Shown here: piece by piece, positions 1 through 5,775 of the stretch
How positions within the stretch are numbered: the first letter of the stretch is position 1
Layout: the number at the start of each line of letters is the position of its first letter
Source: an uncultured Bacteroidales bacterium
Lineage (GTDB): Bacteria > Bacteroidota > Bacteroidia > Bacteroidales > UBA932
DNA: 5,775 bases
Reading direction: 5' to 3'
Assembly: GCA_946406275.1 (NCBI GenBank)
Contig: CAMJJZ010000068.1
Location: forward strand, 1-5,775
Notes under the pieces: model-generated
Database searches by the model: none
The model's input: only the letters and a program-made list of their open reading frames with translations
What the model was told of the DNA's origin: nothing
Program-made: the position numbers and the translations under genes

Positions 1-18
1 ATTTGTACTTCGCAGAAA

Positions 19-32
19 TTGGCTTGAGCCAA
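19..32. repeat. Short perfect inverted repeat upstream of the promoter
   Basis: TTGGCT (19-24) and AGCCAA (27-32) form a perfect inverted repeat around TG. It starts 35 bases before the palindrome at 54-69 and has the same two-base centre, but the arm sequences differ. No T-rich run follows on either strand, so it does not look like a terminator for an upstream gene. The rest of 1-53 shows no gene, tRNA or other recognisable element. Confidence 0.3.
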
Positions 33-53
33 GCGTATGTCCGAGCAAGGCTC

Positions 54-69
54 TTTGAGATTTCTCAAA
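54..69. repeat. Perfect inverted repeat over the -33 box (possible operator)
   Basis: TTTGAGA (54-60) and its exact reverse complement TCTCAAA (63-69) are separated by TT. The left arm contains the -33 TTTG and the right arm lies in the promoter spacer, so a dimeric regulator bound here would compete with RNA polymerase. As a hairpin it would have a two-base loop, which is poor for RNA folding and favours a DNA-level site, if it has any role. No T tract follows, so it is not an intrinsic terminator. An operator role is inference; a 7-bp arm in AT-rich DNA can arise by chance. Confidence 0.4.
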
Positions 70-84
70 ATAGTAGTATCTTTG
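54..84 (+). promoter_or_regulatory. Bacteroidetes-type promoter (-33 TTTG / -7 TATCTTTG)
   Basis: TTTG at 54-57 is followed, after exactly 19 bases, by TATCTTTG at 77-84. This matches the known Bacteroides primary sigma factor consensus (TTTG, about 19-21 bp, TAnnTTTG) at every fixed position. It lies in the only non-coding stretch of the window and faces the first gene. The -7 box ends six bases before the ATG at 91, so transcription should begin at about 87-91, giving a 5' leader of a few bases or none. It probably drives all four genes, since no comparable element was noticed at the later junctions. The motif match is seen directly; activity and start point are inferred. Confidence 0.8.
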
Positions 85-90
85 TAGAAT

Positions 91-2202
91 ATGGGAAACA
101 AGTCAACCTGGATAGCAATTGTGGCGGCGGCGGTGCTCATTGCCGGGATAGCATTCGCCGTTACGCGCCTGTATGGCACCGGCGGTGCCAAGAAGGCGGA
201 CAAGGCCACTCCGGCAGAGTGGGAGATCCTGAGGGCAGTGCCCTCGGATGCCGTTGCCGTAATGGTCTTTGACGGCTCCAGGGCGGCAAAGAAGGTCATC
301 GCAGACTCTACCGGCCTTTTGAAGCCCGTCCTTGCGGCAGACAATCCTGCCCTCATGGGCTATCTGAATCAGTCCGGCAAATATTGCACTGCAGTTGCGC
401 TTATGACCAGCGGCGCTCTTGTTCCCTTGGTAATCACCCAGACCAACAAAGCCGATTCCGCTTCAATTGCAGATCTGGCGCAGGCCGCGGCAAAGGCCGG
501 CCTCAAGACTGCAGTCAAAGAGAATTTCCTCATCGCATCAAGGAGCGAGACATTCTTGGGTTCATCGTCCCGCCATATAGAGGAAGGTTCGTCGGTTCTG
601 GGCGTGCGGAACCTAAAAGAACTCACGCAAAACGTGAAAGGTCCGGCAGTAGCCTTCTTGAACCATTCCCATGCGGGAAAGCTTCTGCAGGTGTATTCCA
701 CGCCGTCCGTGCGCAAGCAGTCGGCCTTTGTGAAAGACCTTACTGCATGGAGCGCCTGGAGCGTTCAGGACCTTGAAAAAGACCATATCGTCATAGAGGG
801 AACGGCCCTTAAGGGAGAAGCCGCCGCAAGCTGGTTCGCCGCCTATCAGGGTGCCCCGGCAGAGCAGGTGGAGTTCCCGGAAGCCCTCCCGTACCACGCC
901 TCGGAGGTTATCTCCGTCCCCATAACGGAGAACTTCATCACCAGCCGCAAGGCTTTCGAGGATGGCCGCGGCCGCCTGAGTAAGGTGGAAAAAGCCCTTA
1001 AAGATAAGGGAAAACGGGACCTCACCCCGGCGGAGTGGTTCGCCAGCCTCCAGCCCAAAGAGGCTGTGAAGGTAACCTTCTCCGATGAAGGAATAGACCG
1101 CAGCGTAATCCTCATCCACAGCGGCAAGGACCTCAAACTGGGAACGGAAAGCTCCAATCCCTACCGCGGCACCATCGGCCTCATACTGGGCGAGTACTTT
1201 GCAATAACGGACACCGTCTGTTCACAGGCAGGCTCCAAATGGACCGTCTGGGGAGACGTCCCGGGCATCCGCGCCTTCACCAAGGGGAACTACACCCTCA
1301 AGGAAAGGATGGCCGATGCCTCCATCCCCACACCCTCCGGCTTCACCGTATACGCTTCTCTCACGGACAGCCCTCTCACCCTTGACAACCTCTTCTCTGC
1401 CAAGGTCGCCGATGCTCTCAAAGCATGGGTAACAGGCAGCGGTTACGCACCCGCAATGGCATCCCTGGACCTTTCCGGGAACATGCCCAAGATGAAGCTG
1501 GAAGTGTACAAGCGCGCCCTCAGGGGCACCAAGGTGCAGGTTATGGAAAGGGATACCACCGTGGTGGTTCCCACCGGCCTTTTCCCGGTAATGAACTTCT
1601 CTACCGGCCAAACCAACTACCTATATCAGAACAGCCACCTGTCCATATGCCTCAACGATGAAAGCGGAAAAGGCGTCTGGGGCGTCCCGTTCAAGGAAAG
1701 CCTCTGCGGCAGGGTCCAGAATATAGACTACTTCGGGAACGGAAAGATCCAGTTCCTCTTCTGCGCCGGCTCAAAGCTCTGGGCAATTGACCGCCTGGGC
1801 CATTGGGTGAACGGTTTCCCGGCAGAACTTGGAAAGCAGGTCCTGCTGGGGCCTGACGTGTACGATTTCACCGGCGCCTCCGGCTACACCGTCATGGTCC
1901 TCCACAAGGACAACACTTTGGAACGATACAACCTCCACGGCAAACGGCCGGACGGCTGGAAGGGCATCAAGGCTCCGGAGACGGTGAAGAACCTTCCGGA
2001 ACTCATAGAGGCAGGGGAGAAGCGCTTCTGGGCGGTCCGCACGTCGGTCCGTACCATAATCTATCCCTTCGAGGGAGGAGACCCCGTGGTGAACCCGGAA
2101 AGCGGCAAGATGATTAAGCCGGATTCCGCCATCTACCTTAACGGCAAGAGCATCAAGGCGGAATGCTACGACGGCAAAACACGTGAATTTAAACTGTACT
2201 AA
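91..2202 (+). CDS. Uncharacterised membrane-anchored envelope protein, DUF3352-like with C-terminal propeller-like repeats
   Basis: This 703-residue protein is one I cannot name with certainty. Residues 1-6 are polar with one Lys, 7-27 form a single hydrophobic segment (WIAIVAAAVLIAGIAFAV...), and a short Gly/Lys linker follows, so it is probably anchored in the inner membrane with the bulk in the periplasm. There is no lipobox Cys. The soluble part begins with TPAEW at 40-44 and an 'AVPSDAVAVMVF' strand. A similar TPAEW stretch at 312-316 suggests two related modules. From about 510 to 703 there are repeated strand-turn units about 46 residues apart (near 520, 566, 612 and 657), including KLWAIDRLGHWVNGFP, which resemble beta-propeller blades. 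The DUF3352 resemblance and propeller reading come from memory of Bacteroidetes homologues. The ATG at 91 is chosen because it retains the membrane segment; the next in-frame Met is residue 58. It is first in the operon, 9 bases before the ligase. No catalytic motif is seen. Confidence 0.85.
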   Translation: MGNKSTWIAIVAAAVLIAGIAFAVTRLYGTGGAKKADKATPAEWEILRAVPSDAVAVMVFDGSRAAKKVIADSTGLLKPVLAADNPALMGYLNQSGKYCTAVALMTSGALVPLVITQTNKADSASIADLAQAAAKAGLKTAVKENFLIASRSETFLGSSSRHIEEGSSVLGVRNLKELTQNVKGPAVAFLNHSHAGKLLQVYSTPSVRKQSAFVKDLTAWSAWSVQDLEKDHIVIEGTALKGEAAASWFAAYQGAPAEQVEFPEALPYHASEVISVPITENFITSRKAFEDGRGRLSKVEKALKDKGKRDLTPAEWFASLQPKEAVKVTFSDEGIDRSVILIHSGKDLKLGTESSNPYRGTIGLILGEYFAITDTVCSQAGSKWTVWGDVPGIRAFTKGNYTLKERMADASIPTPSGFTVYASLTDSPLTLDNLFSAKVADALKAWVTGSGYAPAMASLDLSGNMPKMKLEVYKRALRGTKVQVMERDTTVVVPTGLFPVMNFSTGQTNYLYQNSHLSICLNDESGKGVWGVPFKESLCGRVQNIDYFGNGKIQFLFCAGSKLWAIDRLGHWVNGFPAELGKQVLLGPDVYDFTGASGYTVMVLHKDNTLERYNLHGKRPDGWKGIKAPETVKNLPELIEAGEKRFWAVRTSVRTIIYPFEGGDPVVNPESGKMIKPDSAIYLNGKSIKAECYDGKTREFKLY

Positions 2203-2211
2203 ACCGAAAAT

Positions 2212-3867
2212 ATGGAATTTAAGTCTGTCAATAAAATTCTTCAGAAGAGTTTTATAGATAACTGGGACCGCCCGGCCCTCACAAACTACCAGGGTATGAC
2301 CCTGGCCTACAGGGAAGTGGCCCACAGGATCGAAGCCCTGCACATAGCATTTGAGCAGTGCGGTCTGCAGAAAGGGGACAAAGTGGCCATCTGCGCCCGC
2401 AACCAGGCCAACTGGGGCGTGAGCTTCCTGGCAGCAATCACTTACGGTGCCGTTGCCGTCCCCATCCTGCATGAGTTCAAGCCCGGTAACATCCACTACC
2501 TGGTTAACCATTCGGAAGCAAAGGTCCTCTTTGTTGACGATGTCATCTGGGAAGGCATAATCCCGGAGGAGATGCCGGACCTCCAGGTTATCGTCCAGAT
2601 AAACACCTTCAAGTTCTACTATGCCGCCACGGAAGAGCTCTACAGCATCCGTGAGCATCTGAACGAGGAGTTCGGAAAGCGGTACCCCAACGATTTCAGC
2701 CCGGAAGACCTCAATTACTACGAGGACTCCGCCGAAGAGCTTGCAATCATCAACTACACCTCCGGAACTTCCGGCTTCTCAAAGGGAGTAATGCTGCCTT
2801 ACAGGGCTCTGTACTCCAATATTGAGTTCGCCGCAAAGGATGCCTGCCCCATGCTTAAGGCCGGCATGAACGTGGTGTCCATGCTGCCCACGGCCCACAT
2901 GTACGGCATGATGTTCGAGTTCCTCTTCGAGATGACGATAGGCATGCACGTTCACTTCCTGTCTCGCGTCCCCAGCCCCAAGATTATCATGAAGGCCTTC
3001 GGGGAAATCCATCCGGACATCATCATCGCCGTGCCGCTGGTCATGGAGAAGGTATACAAGACCAAGCTCAAACCGCTTATCCACAAGACGCGTTTCTACC
3101 GCCGCATTCCGGTGCTGGGTCCTTCCATCGAGAAGAAGTTCTGCACGGAGCTCACCAACAGCTTCGGCGGTCAGTTCGAGGAGGTCATCCTTGGTGGCGC
3201 CGCCTTCAACCCGGAGGTGGAGAAGTTCCTGCACAAGATTGGCTTCCACTACACCGTGGGTTACGGCATGACGGAGTGCGCGCCTATCATAGGCTACGCC
3301 CATTGGGACAAGGTAAAGGTTGGTTCCGCCGGCCGCGCCGCCCTGAATATGGAAATCAGAATAGATTCCCCGGATCCGCAGAACATCCCCGGAGAGGTCC
3401 AGATAAAGGGCCCCAACGTGTGCCTTGGCTATTACAAGAACCCTGAGGCCACCCGCGAGGCCTTCACCAAGGACGGCTGGTTCTGCACAGGCGACATGGG
3501 CATCCTGGATTCCGACGGCTACCTCTTCCTCCGCGGCCGCTCCAAGTGCATGGTGCTTGGTCCTTCCGGCCAGAACATCTATCCGGAAGAGCTTGAGGCC
3601 GTGATCAACACCTTCAGCTATGTGGTGGACTCCCTGGTCATCGAGGACGAGGGCGCCCTCACCGCTCTTGTTTATCCGGATTACCACCAGGGAGAGCTTG
3701 ACGGAATGTCCCTGGAGGAGTTCAAAAAGCACGTCACAGGCTTCCTGTCCGCCATTAACCAGGAACTTCCCGGCTACGCCCAGATAAAGAAGATAGAGCT
3801 CATGTCCGAGGACTTCGAGCGCACTCCCAAGAAGAGCATCAAACGTTATCTTTACCAGAGAGGATGA
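2212..3867 (+). CDS. AMP-forming acyl-CoA synthetase/ligase (long-chain fatty acid-CoA ligase family)
   Basis: This 551-residue cytoplasmic enzyme of the ANL superfamily should activate a carboxylic acid, probably a fatty acid, with ATP to an acyl-adenylate and then transfer it to CoA or another thiol. The motifs appear in order: the phosphate-binding loop TSGTSGFSKG at 183-192, YGMTE at 351-355 (A5), TGD at 426-428 with the ribose-binding Asp (A7), RGRSK at 441-445 (hinge/A8), NIYPEE at 455-460, and C-terminal RTPKKSIKR at 537-545, where K541 aligns with the catalytic Lys of the usual GK motif. Length is slightly below typical FadD (about 560-600), with both N- and C-terminal subdomains present. 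The loop has Ser where most relatives have Pro (PKG), as in the Bacteroidales subfamily I recall. The chain-length and acceptor preference cannot be read from sequence; acyl-ACP synthetase is an alternative. There is no Shine-Dalgarno before the ATG, and its stop overlaps the next start (ATGA). Confidence 0.93.
   Translation: MEFKSVNKILQKSFIDNWDRPALTNYQGMTLAYREVAHRIEALHIAFEQCGLQKGDKVAICARNQANWGVSFLAAITYGAVAVPILHEFKPGNIHYLVNHSEAKVLFVDDVIWEGIIPEEMPDLQVIVQINTFKFYYAATEELYSIREHLNEEFGKRYPNDFSPEDLNYYEDSAEELAIINYTSGTSGFSKGVMLPYRALYSNIEFAAKDACPMLKAGMNVVSMLPTAHMYGMMFEFLFEMTIGMHVHFLSRVPSPKIIMKAFGEIHPDIIIAVPLVMEKVYKTKLKPLIHKTRFYRRIPVLGPSIEKKFCTELTNSFGGQFEEVILGGAAFNPEVEKFLHKIGFHYTVGYGMTECAPIIGYAHWDKVKVGSAGRAALNMEIRIDSPDPQNIPGEVQIKGPNVCLGYYKNPEATREAFTKDGWFCTGDMGILDSDGYLFLRGRSKCMVLGPSGQNIYPEELEAVINTFSYVVDSLVIEDEGALTALVYPDYHQGELDGMSLEEFKKHVTGFLSAINQELPGYAQIKKIELMSEDFERTPKKSIKRYLYQRG
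3864..3867 (+). other. ATGA stop/start overlap coupling ligase and deaminase
   Basis: The deaminase ATG (3864-3866) overlaps the ligase TGA (3865-3867). Such four-base overlaps usually let a terminating ribosome restart directly, so deaminase output should follow ligase translation. The overlap is seen; coupling is inferred. Confidence 0.75.
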
Positions 3868-4271
3868 GCAGCAAATTCGACCACAGCTATCTCCAGATGG
3901 CAGAAATATGGGCCCAGAACTCCTACTGCAAGCGCAGGAAGGTAGGCGCCCTCATCGTAAAGGACAAGATGATTATCAGCGACGGCTACAACGGCACGCC
4001 CTCCGGCTTCGAGAACATCTGCGAGGACGAAGACGGCGTAACCAAGCCGTACGTCCTGCATGCGGAGGCCAACGCCATCACCAAGGTGGCGAAGTCCGGC
4101 AACAGCAGCGCAGGCGCAACGCTCTATGTCACGGCTTCCCCGTGCATGGAGTGCTCTAAGCTCATAATCCAGTCCGGCATTACCCGCGTGGTGTACAGGG
4201 ACGCCTACCGTCTCATGGACGGCATAGAGCTCCTGAAGCGTGCCGGAATTGAAGTGGAACAGTCAGAATAA
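3864..4271 (+). CDS. dCMP deaminase (zinc-dependent cytidine/deoxycytidylate deaminase family)
   Basis: This 135-residue cytoplasmic enzyme most likely converts dCMP to dUMP, the substrate of thymidylate synthase. The zinc site is complete: H66 and E68 in HAE (E68 the proton-shuttling Glu), and C94 and C97 in PCMEC. GYNGTPSGF at 41-49 is the family signature loop for the deoxynucleotide monophosphate, and C53 just after it is often conserved. The form is the compact, single-domain one (ComEB-like) with no fused domain. The start is the ATG inside the ATGA overlap with the ligase gene, which keeps the normal N-terminal helix (HSYLQMAEIWAQNSYCKRRKVGA). AGAGAGG directly precedes the ATG but is too close to be an ordinary ribosome binding site, so translational coupling to the ligase is more likely. 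Other cytidine-type deaminases (CDA, riboflavin, tRNA) fit less well because of the GYNGTPSG loop. Confidence 0.93.
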   Translation: MSSKFDHSYLQMAEIWAQNSYCKRRKVGALIVKDKMIISDGYNGTPSGFENICEDEDGVTKPYVLHAEANAITKVAKSGNSSAGATLYVTASPCMECSKLIIQSGITRVVYRDAYRLMDGIELLKRAGIEVEQSE

Positions 4272-4273
4272 TG
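4269..4273 (+). other. TAATG stop/start overlap coupling deaminase and S41 protease
   Basis: TAA (4269-4271) shares its last base with the protease ATG (4271-4273). No purine-rich ribosome binding site is present in the preceding 20 bases, which supports start by termination-reinitiation. It also supports this ATG over later candidates, since the anchor segment directly follows. Confidence 0.7.
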
Positions 4274-5775
4274 AAGCAGAGCACCCGGCAGATTCTCCAG
4301 ATAGTGCTTGGCGTTGTTATTGGCGCCATGCTCACCCTCACTGTGGTCAAATACCGTGATTCGCGGCACTTGGTCTCCACCCGCTACGGCGGCAAGTGGG
4401 CCAAACTGAACCTGGTCCTTGACCTTCTGGAGAAGAATTACGTAGATTCCATCAAGGTGACCGAACTCTCGGATGCCACCATCTCCGCGGCCCTGGCGTC
4501 GCTGGATCCTCACTCCGTGTATCTTCCCCCCGTGGAGCTGTCGGACTCCGAGGAGCAGCTTGCCGGCAACTTCGAAGGCATAGGCATCCAGTTCAACGTC
4601 CCCGCGGATACGGCTATCGTCCTGGAAGTAATTGCCGGAGGCCCGTCGGAAAAGGCCGGCCTGCTCAAGGGAGACCGCATCGTCAAAGTGGATGACCGCA
4701 TAATTGCAGGCGTCAAGTTCCCCCAGGACAGCATGGTCCGCCTCATGAAAGGCCCGTCCGGCACAAAGGTAACCATCACCGTACGCCGCTCCGGGGAAGA
4801 GATTCCCTTCGAGATTACCCGCGGAAAAATTCCCGTCCACAGCGTTGACGCATACTTCATGCTCAATGATACGGTTGGCTACATGAGGGTAGGGAAGTTC
4901 TCCCGCACCACATACAAGGAAACCCACGATGCCACGGCTGAGCTTGCCCAGAAGGGCATGAAGCACCTTGTCATGGACCTACGGGCCAACTCCGGCGGCT
5001 ACATGGACCAGGCCCTCCTCATGTGCAACGATTTCCTTGCCGCAGGTGACACCATCGTCTATATAGAAGGCCTCCACCGTTCCCGCGAGGTATTCCGTGC
5101 CGATGGCCGCGGCTCCTTCCTGGACATGGGCATATCGGTCCTGATAGGGGAGAGCACCGCCAGTGCCAGCGAAATCTTCGCCGGCGCCATCCAGGACAAC
5201 GACCGCGGTACCATAGTGGGCCGCCGTTCCTTCGGCAAAGGCCTGGTGCAGGAACCCTTCTTCTTCTCCGACAAATCCGGCGTCCGCCTCACCGTGGCCC
5301 GCTACTATACCCCCTCCGGCCGCTGCATCCAGAAGCCATATTCTCAGGACGATGACTACAGCTACGACATCTACCGCCGCTACGCCGACGGCGAAGTTTT
5401 CTCCGCGGACAGCGTCCGCCTGGACAAATCCGACGTCCACCATACCCGCGGAGGCCGCACGGTCTATGGCGGAGGCGGCATAATGCCCGACGTATTCGTT
5501 CCCATGGACACCACCACAACCACGCTGTTCTACCGCCAGTGCTCCCGCAAGGCCACCAGCATGCGTTTTGCCGCCGCCATGTTCGACAAATACGGCTCAC
5601 GCCTCGCCTCTATAGATTCCTTCGCGGCCATGGACAAATTCCTGGTCCAGGAGAATATCGCCAGGCAGTTCGTCCGCTTTGCCATGGACAAAGACAAGAT
5701 CAAGTGCACGGAAGCCGAATGGGCCGCCTCCCGTTCCTACATGGAGCCCGAGGTCTTCGCCCTCGTTGCCCGCTA
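4271..5775 (+). CDS. S41 family C-terminal processing peptidase with PDZ domain (3'-partial)
   Basis: The reading frame opens with ATG at 4271, overlapping the deaminase stop by one base (TAATG), and runs open to the window end. 501 complete residues are present, with the first two bases (TA) of the next codon. Residues 9-26 are a hydrophobic N-terminal segment after K2 and R6 (signal anchor or signal peptide), placing the enzyme in the periplasm. LDPHSVYL at 78-85 is the conserved N-terminal S41 motif. A PDZ domain spans about 101-187, starting FEGIGIQF with the carboxylate-binding loop. The protease core carries DLRANSGG (236-243), S298 in SASE and K323 in FGKGLVQ. The S-to-K spacing of 25, K to Q327 of 4, and E301 at S+3 match the catalytic sets of CtpA/CtpB. 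It should cleave envelope proteins near their C termini; the substrate is unknown. A C-terminal extension (GGGGIMPD and beyond) is typical of Bacteroidetes members. Usual length in this group is roughly 530-570, so only a short tail is missing. Confidence 0.94.
   Translation, partial: MKQSTRQILQIVLGVVIGAMLTLTVVKYRDSRHLVSTRYGGKWAKLNLVLDLLEKNYVDSIKVTELSDATISAALASLDPHSVYLPPVELSDSEEQLAGNFEGIGIQFNVPADTAIVLEVIAGGPSEKAGLLKGDRIVKVDDRIIAGVKFPQDSMVRLMKGPSGTKVTITVRRSGEEIPFEITRGKIPVHSVDAYFMLNDTVGYMRVGKFSRTTYKETHDATAELAQKGMKHLVMDLRANSGGYMDQALLMCNDFLAAGDTIVYIEGLHRSREVFRADGRGSFLDMGISVLIGESTASASEIFAGAIQDNDRGTIVGRRSFGKGLVQEPFFFSDKSGVRLTVARYYTPSGRCIQKPYSQDDDYSYDIYRRYADGEVFSADSVRLDKSDVHHTRGGRTVYGGGGIMPDVFVPMDTTTTTLFYRQCSRKATSMRFAAAMFDKYGSRLASIDSFAAMDKFLVQENIARQFVRFAMDKDKIKCTEAEWAASRSYMEPEVFALVAR

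Noticed and set aside
1..12. ATTTGTACTTCG at the left edge resembling the tail of another -7 box
   Set aside because: TTTG at 2-5 could end a TAnnTTTG element, but the TA half and any -33 box lie outside the window, so it cannot be judged.
19..69. Either inverted repeat as an intrinsic terminator of an upstream gene
   Set aside because: The loops are only two bases, the stems are short, and no run of T follows on either strand.
3..272. Open frame overlapping the promoter and the start of the first gene
   Set aside because: It runs through the promoter in a different frame, its translation becomes Arg/Gly/Cys-rich once inside the first gene, and it matches nothing known to me.
1771..3732. 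Long open frames on the minus strand (1771-2658 and 2779-3732)
   Set aside because: They lie wholly opposite the first gene and the ligase, whose products have coherent protein features or family motifs. Their translations are rich in His, Val, Gly and Arg and show no recognisable domain, as expected from the complement of a GC-rich, codon-biased gene.
3856..3863. AGAGAGG before the deaminase ATG as a Shine-Dalgarno site
   Set aside because: It abuts the ATG with no spacer and belongs to the ligase's last codons; the ATGA overlap is a better explanation for initiation.
300..5500. Recurrent TCCGGC and CCGGAA/CCGGAG words through the window
   Set aside because: They are mostly in-frame Ser-Gly and Pro-Glu codon pairs or similar in GC-rich genes; there is no fixed spacing or intergenic enrichment that would suggest an uptake or recombination signal.
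5627..5692. Direct repeat GCCATGGACAAA at 5627-5638 and 5681-5692
   Set aside because: Both copies encode Ala-Met-Asp-Lys in frame in the protease tail; common codons suffice to explain it, and no larger repeat unit surrounds them.

Overview
The window looks like a chromosomal piece from a fairly GC-rich member of the Bacteroidales. Three things point there. A textbook Bacteroidetes promoter (TTTG, 19 bp, TATCTTTG) sits just before the first gene. There are no convincing Shine-Dalgarno sequences before the starts. The acyl-CoA ligase, dCMP deaminase and S41 protease closely resemble the Bacteroides/Alistipes forms I remember. The GC-rich coding sequence suggests Alistipes or an uncultured gut or rumen Bacteroidales lineage rather than Bacteroides itself; this is inference, and no genus can be fixed from here.

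Layout: bases 1-90 are an AT-richer intergenic stretch (I count 35 G+C in 90) with two short perfect inverted repeats and the promoter. Four genes follow on the + strand. 91-2202 encodes a membrane-anchored, uncharacterised envelope protein (703 aa) with a duplicated N-terminal module and a propeller-like C-terminal part. 2212-3867 encodes an AMP-forming acyl-CoA synthetase/ligase (551 aa). 3864-4271 encodes a zinc-dependent dCMP deaminase (135 aa). 4271-5775 encodes the first 501 residues of a PDZ-containing S41 C-terminal processing protease, cut by the window edge.

The intergenic distances are +9, -4 (ATGA overlap) and -1 (TAATG overlap), so the genes are probably co-transcribed from the promoter at 54-84, and the last three are probably translationally coupled. 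The functions do not form one obvious pathway: two act at the envelope (anchored protein, protease), one in lipid activation and one in thymidylate precursor supply. It reads as a compact housekeeping-type operon, not a mobile or defence island. I found no tRNA, rRNA, CRISPR array, insertion sequence or terminator.

No clearly new system is visible. The points most worth a second look are the near-leaderless start of the first gene, the palindrome covering its -33 box, and the domain architecture of that uncharacterised protein.
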